From contig NC_049980.1 in assembly GCF_000003815.2 (NCBI RefSeq), positions 32,300,044-32,364,043 on the forward strand: a stretch of DNA of 64,000 bases, read 5' to 3'. This document shows, piece after piece, positions 47,001 through 56,000 of the stretch. Each line of letters begins with the position of its first letter. Within the stretch, counting starts at the first letter, position 1. This DNA comes from Branchiostoma floridae (lineage: Eukaryota > Chordata > Leptocardii > Amphioxiformes > Branchiostomatidae). The notes under the pieces were generated by a model. The model saw nothing but the letters and a program-made list of their open reading frames with translations, was not told where the DNA came from and made no database searches. The position numbers were made by a program, and so were the translations under genes.

Positions 47001-50000
47001 GGATAGCGTATTCCCCTGAAGTAGCAGCTTTGCGCGCATGAAGCGCACGAACCCTGAAAGTTAGGGACTTTGGCCTTGTTCAGGGGTTTCTTTTTGGAGG
47101 TCAGCTGCCCACCCTGGCACTGATAGCATATTATAGGGCTGAAACTCTGGCAGTTTAAGGGTTAAACAAAATTCTATGGGGAAATATGTTTCCCTCCGGA
47201 AAATAGTTTCATCAGGTTGGAAGAATAGAGGATACAGGAGAATGCTTTTTACACAACCAGCAGGTACTTACATTGTATGTATCACTAGAGTGTGTTTGGC
47301 CAGCCTAAAAAAATTACAAAAAAAAAAGATCCTACCCTACCTATCCTACCTATATTTTTCTGGACTGAAACAGGAAACACAGCTAGGCCTAATAGGACAG
47401 AATTTGTCAAATTTTAATTGAAGCTGTTGTCTTCAAAGACACCTGTGCACCATTGCAAAATACTGTTATGTAATTCGAGCCGAGAATGATATGTCTGAGT
47501 TACATGATATTGTTTTGTGCCAAAGAGAAGGCTTTTTGTCAGTCACTTTTCGGGTCTTGCTAAATTCTTGCTTCATATTAGCATCATTGGTAGGGTCATT
47601 GACCCAGAACCCAGAGGTCCTTGGTTCGAATCCCCTTACATGCCATCTTACAGGCCTTTTCTCACTCCACCCAGGTGTAAAAAATGGGTTCCTGACTTCG
47701 GGTTGGGAGGTAAAATGTGGTTGGGGGAGGGGGATGGGCTCTGCCTTCCAATGTCATGCCCTAGACACAACAAGCTACTGCCCCTACAGCCTCAAAAAGG
47801 CTATGGCACTACCTTTAGTTTTCATCTCTTATACACGTGACAATTAAGCAAAAAACAATGGTGTGTAATTCCATGTAAAATCATTCAGACCCTGACTCGC
47901 GATTGTCAACAAGAAAATTCACGAAGAACACCAGTCTGACATTATGTGGGCATTATAACCAAAGTCATGCATTTAGGCCGTTCTTTCCTTTTCGGTAAAA
48001 ATGGGTACCTGACTTCGGGTTGGGAGGTAAAATGTGGTGGGGGGGAGGGGGATGGGCTCTGCCTTCCAATGCCATGCCCTAGACACAGTTACTGTAGATA
48101 ACAAGCTACTGCCCCATTGTGCCTCCAAAAGGCTATGGCACTACCTTTTATAATTAGTTTCCATCTCTTATAAGTTATACGTGACAATTGAGCAAAAAAC
48201 AATGGTTTGTAATTCCATGTAAAATCATTCAGACCCTGACTCGCGATTGTCAACAAGAAAATTCATGAAGAGCACCAGTTGAGATTCTGTGGGCATACCA
48301 AAGTCATGTTTCCTTTTGGTAAAATGGGTACCTGACTTCGGGTTGGGAGGTAAAAGGTGGTGGGAGGAGAGGGATGGGCTTTGCCTTCCAGTAACGTGCC
48401 CTAGACACAACAAGCTACTGTCCCTACAGCCTCAAAAAGGCTATGGCACTACCTTTAGTTTTCATCTCTTATACGTGACAATTGAGCAAAAAACAATGGT
48501 GTGTAATTCCATGTAAAATCATTCAGACCCTGACTCGCGATTGTCAACAAGAAAATTCATGAAGAGCACCAGTTGAGATTCTGTGGGCATACCAAAGTCA
48601 TGTTTCCTTTTGGTAAAAATGGGTACCTGACTTCGGGTTGGGGAGGTAAAAGGTGGTGGGGGGAGAGGGATGGGCTTAACCTTCCAATGCCGTGCCCTAG
48701 ACACGTACAGTGGATAACAACCTGTGGCCCCTACAGCCTCCAAAAGGCTATGGCACTACCTTTAGTTTTCATCTCTTATATGTGACAATTGAGCAAAAAA
48801 CAATGGTGTGTAATTCCATGTAAAATCATTCAGACCCTGACTCGCGATAGTCAACAAGAAAATTCAGGATGAACATCAGTCTGACATTATGTGGGCATAC
48901 CAAAGGCATGCAAAGGCCGTTCTTTCCTTTTGGTAAGAATGGGTACCTGACTTCGGGTTGGGGAGGTAAAAGGTGGTGGGAGGAGAAGGATGGGTTTTCC
49001 CTTCCAGTACCATGCCCTAGACACAGTGGATAACAACCCACTGCCCCTATGGCCACAAAAAGGCTATAAGAGTATCTTTAGCTTTCATCCATTTTGTGAC
49101 CTTTTTCCAGTTATGGAGGCCATGTTGGATTCCCCGAGGTCATCTGGGATCATGCACCAAAATGAGGCTGAAGTTGGGTATTCTCCTATGTAGCATGTAT
49201 TGCTGACGTAAAGAAATCCAACATGGGGGCTGTAACTGGAAAGAGGTCTATTAGAGCAAATAAATGACGTAATAGTTTGCAATTCAATGAGGTAGAAATC
49301 ATTATTTCAAGACCCTGACTCACGATTGTCAACAAGAAATTTTCATGGATAGCACCAGTCTGACATTCTGTGGGCATACCAAAGTCATGCGAAGGTCGCC
49401 TTTTCCTATTGAAAAGAATATTCTGCGCTGTGTGGGAGTGCATCTCCATTCCAATTAGATTACAAGGTATTACTGTACACCGAATGTGGCCATGCATGAC
49501 AAACACACTTCTTGGAATAACGCCGGTAAAATAGAGATATAAAATTCATTTCATCAATCAGGAACATGCCATGAATGATAATCGTCACATATCGGGGCAG
49601 TCTCCAGGACCCGTCCCTCTGTTCAAGGATCAGGAAATTTGTTCCTTGGGAAGTAAAAAAAATCACCTGCTGCAGCGTGCAAAATAACCACTTGCACATT
49701 GCAACCACTTTTTGCTTGGTGCAACTTCAGCGTGCAAAATACCCACTTGCACACTTGCACATTGCAACCACTTTTTGCTTGGTGCAACTTACTTCTAAAC
49801 TCAGGTTGCACAGGGTGCAACTTAGATTTTGAGCCTCAGAACTCGATTTTGTTGTCAATTTATATTACTTGGAAGAAATAAATTGGCCGAGGCAGCTCCA
49901 TTTTATATCAGCCAAACATGTCAGTAATTGCTGATTCCTCAGCAGATGGACATTATCAGAAGAACAGAACAGCAGCAATCACGCATGCTTATAAGTAATA

Positions 50001-53000
50001 TGATAGTAAAAATTTATGTATCTATGTATGTATTGTACTTTTTTTTCAGAAATTCGTGAATTGCAGGTGGTGCAACTTGAACTTCAATTGTGCAACCTAG
50101 TTTTTGCGCCAGGTAGCACTAAAGTATTTTGTACACTGCCTGCTGTCAAAAATTTGATATTTGTGACATGAAATCAATAAAACTGTACTTTTGCAAGCTG
50201 GAAGAGATTATGATTATCATACGATCCCAACAATGAGTGGGATGGAATCAATACAGAGCTGGAGACAACGTATTAACGTTACATCCACAGGGCTAGACAA
50301 CCTTCCACAGACTCCATGGCCCTATTCAGCAAATGTATTAATCTCCAAGCAGATCCTACAATGGCATAAAATAGTACCAAACTGGCCAAGGAGTGTAGTC
50401 AGCCGAGAGGTGTCCATTAGCCATGTAGCCTAGCCCCGGTAGCCAAACACACTCCTAGGCCGACTTCACTCCTCTGCCAGCTTTTGATACTATCTTATGC
50501 TACCGTAGGATCTGTTTGGAGATTACAAATGTATGTCTGTATTGATCATTTCCTCCCGCCAGAACCAACTTTTCTGTGCCCAAAAATGTAGAAAACATAT
50601 TTCTATGCATTTTGGCCTGTAGTAGGAAAGAAATCATTTTCTCTTTCAGTAATAATAGAGCACTACAGTTTAAAACAATGTTTCAACTACAAGATACCAT
50701 GATATTTTTCTCCATCTGGAAATTTTGACAACTTAGTTATTATTCTCAAAATATTGTATCATTATCCTGGCTTCACAAGCCAAATGCTTGAGGTATTGTG
50801 TACATAAGAACAATGCTGTTCAAAAGACACGCAGCGTCACACATAAAAAAAAGGCACACGTGCAAAGATTGAGGAAATAATGTCCCAGGTACTGTGTACA
50901 TTGCAGCAAATAAGCAAACACACATTCATGTAATGGCCTAAACTACACAATAGTGGCTGGGCATACGATAGTGTTTCATGTCCAATTTCTTGACAGTATT
51001 TGTCTTGTAAAGAGAGAAATTCAATACTGTTCCATATGTTCATGAAAAAGAAACAAATGCATTTTAAAAATGATCTTGTATACTGATCACAATGCAAAGA
51101 GAGATATTCAATATAATTGTTCTATAATGTCCATCAAAAAGAGAAAAATAAAACAGTTGAAAAATCCTTATATTTGGCCTTATTTTGATTGAAAATCAGG
51201 ATAAAAATATAATTTCTTTGCCAAACTTCAGGCCTTGAGAAATGACACCATGATATGTTTTGATAGGTACGTGTATTGACTTAAGTTTCTGTTGCAATAG
51301 GATTGTTTCTATCAGGCCCCCTTTCAAGTACAAAGGAGGTACGCAATCTTCAATTTCATCCAGGGACTATCATAGAAAATGTAAAAGTGTGACTGAAAAG
51401 TCAGCAAAAATGACAAACCATTCGTTTTTTTCTACACAATTGGTTGAACGATCTGTCAAATTTTAGGTCGCAGAAAGAGCGCAGCAAGAGCGCCATCCTA
51501 GTGGTAAGGAGGGCATCAGCAATCTATTCGGTTAATTGAGGCATATTGACACACATTACACAATGCCAGTTCCACATTTTTAGCTGGTTGCTTATATATA
51601 ACATGCTCCCTATAACAGAACACATTTTGCATAACTCAGCAAAAATTATAATTGTTTTGTGATCTTAGAATTAAATGGACTCCAGGAAGGATAGATTTCG
51701 TGATTGTAAAGTCTAATGGAGATCAATATAAACAAACAAACAAACAAACAAACGTTGTCCTTGACCTACCCGAAGTGCTGGCTTCTTGACCTTCATCGGT
51801 CCCAGCATGTCTTCCGTCTGACTGGGCAGTCCAGTCTGCTCCTGGGGGAAGAAAACACCTGAAGTTCAGTTTTGAATAGACGTAGAGCTTCATCTAGAAC
51901 GTGTCTTGGCATAAAAAAACATTTTATTTGAAAACAACCCCATACCATCTGCTCCTGGGGAAGAAGACAACATGAGTTAAGTTTTGAACAGACATAGAGG
52001 TGACTAGGGGTGGGTACAGGTACAGTCCAGGTCCAGAGGATCACAAGTTTTCATAGACAATATATAAGGTCCAGGTTAAGGTCCAGACCTGGACCTTATT
52101 GTCTGTGAAAACTTGTGGACAATTATACTAAAAACAATGGACCATTTTATGCCCAAAAGTTAGTTACTCAAGCAACTGGATATGGTTTTGGAGAAGATCA
52201 TTTTGCTACAAAGTGGTCCATTCAAAATGGTCCATTTTGCTACAAAGGATTGTCTTCAGTGAAGAATCCGCTAGAGTACCGTTACCGACCCCTAGACTAG
52301 AGGTGACAGTTTTCCATCTAGAGGTTTGAAAGTGTCTGGGCATTAAAAAAAAAACATTTTATTTGAAAACAAAAGAGCCTGGCAAACCAATACCAAGCAA
52401 TAATGGTGGTAACTACGGAAATCATCTGATCTGCATGATATATGATATGATATAATAGATTACATAACTTTATTGAAAATTCGCAATGGGACCTGGCCTC
52501 AACTGAATTGAATTGAATTACAGACTTGCACTTAATCTGTTACGCACAATAATGAATGAATGAAGACCTTTATTGTACAATCATACCCACTGGGTTCAGT
52601 ACAGCTCACAAATAATGAAATAGTCATTTATTCCGGGGCTAAACTAAAGATATACCAAATTTCAATTCTTTTCTATCCATAGTTTCTGAAGCTAAATATG
52701 TTGCAAAACCATTGCAAATAATGTTATGCCCGTCCATCATCAAGACTCTAAACAGAACCTCCATTTTCACGGAGGTGATACAGGGCTCGAAATATTGGGT
52801 GCATGTGCACCCAGGTGCACCCAAAATTGGAGCTGTGCACCCAATTATTTTCTTTGGGTGCACAAGGTGCACTCAAATATTTTCTTAGGTTTATGTATGT
52901 AAAGATATCAAAGTATACTAGTATACAACATATTTTTGACATCTAAGTTAGAAAGATGATGGAAATGTCTGTTATGGTACTTGTTTAAGAATTTGATAGC

Positions 53001-56000
53001 TTGTAACTAAGTTTTATTATTAGGTTATTACTTAAATTTAAGTGGTGCACACAAAATTTTTTTAGTGCACCCAATTTTTTAAGCTGGGTGCACCAGTGCA
53101 CCTAATCCCCAAATGAATTTCGAGCCCTGTAATAACTCATGTGCTGACAGGTCCCGACATGTTACAGTGTGTTGACTGACTCCATATCAACATGTTGGTG
53201 GCTAACCCCTCATGTTTACCCTTGGTAACCCCAAACAGTCCGGTAACCAGTGGAAGTAGGTTGACATGTAAACTGGAACTACTCAGGGCTGTCGGGTTAT
53301 GAACCGAGAAGTAGAGCAAAGGTCACATTGTAAACATGCTGATACCTCCATTATACAAAAGGATGGAGGCATCTCCCCCCCCCCCCCCAAAATAATAATA
53401 ATAAGTCACGATTGTTTTCTGGGGAGGGACACTCAGTTGTAGCTGCATACTCGTTTTGGGAGGTAAAACGGGGCCTCGTCTTTCCAGAGGGATTTAAAAT
53501 GGGGACCCAAACTGTGCGTTCCTTCTGAAACACAGAAGCCCCCTGCTGTAGTGGCTTGCACAAATGTGTGGCCCAAGGGCTACAGTAATGGAGATGGGCG
53601 CCACCCCTAAGCACCTTTTACAGATGTATGGACAACTTTAACTATCACCAAAAAAAATTGACAAAAACAAATTTTCCTAGGCTTAAAATTACCGATTCAA
53701 AGAAGCAAATTAACAACATGGGCTCCGAAACAAGTGGAACAGAAAAATAATCTAAACCTGAAGACAGCGCACTGCTTTGGATGGTAGCAAAGTGTTTCTA
53801 GTCAAAAGTCAACAAGTGGTTGGTGGAAGGTCAACATGTCAGCATGTTGTTAAATGTCAATGAAGTAGGTTTAATGGCAACAGCTAGCATCGTAAATCAC
53901 GTGTACACGTTAGCGTGTTGTTAAGGCCTAGGAAAAAACTGTTGTCTTTCCAGTTTCAGTCCTGAAAGAATTAGGGTCGGTAGTTAGGGATTATCTCTTT
54001 TATTTCTTGTGATCTATTTTAGTCTGACATATTGCAATACTGTTGAACAAAGTAAACTGAAATACATGAGGACACCAAGTCAAGTGTCTTTCAATGCCAA
54101 ACTTGAATGTTGTGCATAATAGAAACATTTATCCTTCATTAGATAGGACAAGCAGTGTTTTTACTCCAATAGGAAGCAGGCTAAATAAGAATTCTAACTG
54201 GAAGCTATTTGATTTGACTCCACTGCCCACCCAAATAAAAGTCGGGAGGTTTTTCTAGGGTAGGTAGGGAAACAGCAAACACATATTTTTTTTCCTAGGC
54301 CTATATATCAATAAAAGTAGGTTTTATAGCAATAGCCACATGTAGTATGGTAAGTCACTTGTACATGTTAGAGTGTTGAACATTTTAATTTTAATTTTTT
54401 TTAATTTAAAAATGTCGATAAAGTAGATTTATGGCAACACCTACCACAGCAAATCACGTGTCCAGACAAGCGTCTAGCTTTAGGCCAAATTACTCAGTGA
54501 AAATCTCATTTCCCCATCTATTACAAATCTAAGTCCCTGCTAAAATAAACCAGCAGTATACCAATCAAATCTAAAAATCAGTTCCTAACCTCCTTGGTTA
54601 TATGCAGTGCTACTGTGCAGAAGCTCCCGAACGATCATGCAACAATAACAGCAAATCTTTCCTTACCCCACGACAGCAAGATCATATTACCTAGTCATAG
54701 CAAACAGTATTAGGTATACACAATGGTCCTATCAACAAAACACATCACATAAGCATGACACAGATTAGCCTACAACTACTTCCCAACAACAAGACCTCCT
54801 TTTCCATAGAGTGCTAGACTAGGGTGACTGAATAACGATAATGAGACGTGTGGTATTGTTGCTGATAGCTTGTAACTCCTCCCCCATCATTAATAGCAGA
54901 CAGGCTGCTTTTGTTGCACCTGTTACTTACAAAGTCCTTTGTGTCGACTAGACGGTTGACAAATGGGTCCCATTTGCTGCCAACCAGGATAATTTCACCC
55001 AACATACAGCCACGAAACCACAGGTGAAATGTAAGACAGGGAAAGGCCGAGATCCTAATGGCATGGTGGTTGTTGGTTTATGCTTAGGGCCTAGAAAAAA
55101 GAATGTTTTGGTTTCTGGTTGTCCAACAATCCCTAGCAAAAACCTGCCGATCCTAACGTTTACCACTGACAAGAGACATCAAACGCTGAAGCTTGATCTC
55201 ACATTTGAGTCATCAAATTAAATTTTCAGAAGATTTCATGTAAGAATGGGTGATAAACATAGTACCTCTTTGTGCAGTTAATTTTTTTTTATTGATAATG
55301 ATATACTTGTTCCTCTTGTTCAATGTATATCTGAATAATTACAATACGATGTTGAAAACACCAGTGTTCTGACGCATTTTGCATTTTCCTGGATCACTTT
55401 GGCAAGCACCCAAAAGAGAGAGAGAGAGAGTTCCTACCTACATGTATACTGATAGTGATAACAATTTTTCATTACCGTAAACAGAAACAGAAGATTAATT
55501 TTCCTCGGCCTTACACGTGAGAGAGGCCTCACCTGCTTGGCGCACCATGTTGACACGAATTCCATCCCAATGTTTTCAGACAGAAAAAAAAACACACCTA
55601 GCACATGCACCTCCACATGCCCTCCTTATGCAGGGCTTGAAATACCACCTGCATATGCAGGTTAGTGCAGGTAAAATTGGAGCTGTGCAGGTATTTTTTG
55701 GTGTCTACCTGCACCTAACCTGCACTGGTCCATGTACTGGGATTTTTTTAATACATAAATGTTCTATGATGTATGATGTATGTGAATTGTTATTAGCTGC
55801 ATTGACTGTTACCACCTATTATTAGGTATAAAAGAAAACATAGCAATGGTTCCTGAACAATTTTAGTATGATCCATACTTCCTAAATTCAGAGTGGTGCA
55901 AGTAAAATTTGTCTGGTGCAGGTAATTTTCAACATTACCTGCACCAGTGCAGGTGTGCAGAAAAAGTATTTCGAGCCCTGTTATGAAAGGAGACCCACAC

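Noticed and set aside
47491-47847. Two overlapping ~110-codon frames
   Set aside because: They lie in the SINE-derived tandem array and recur in broken form in the other units.
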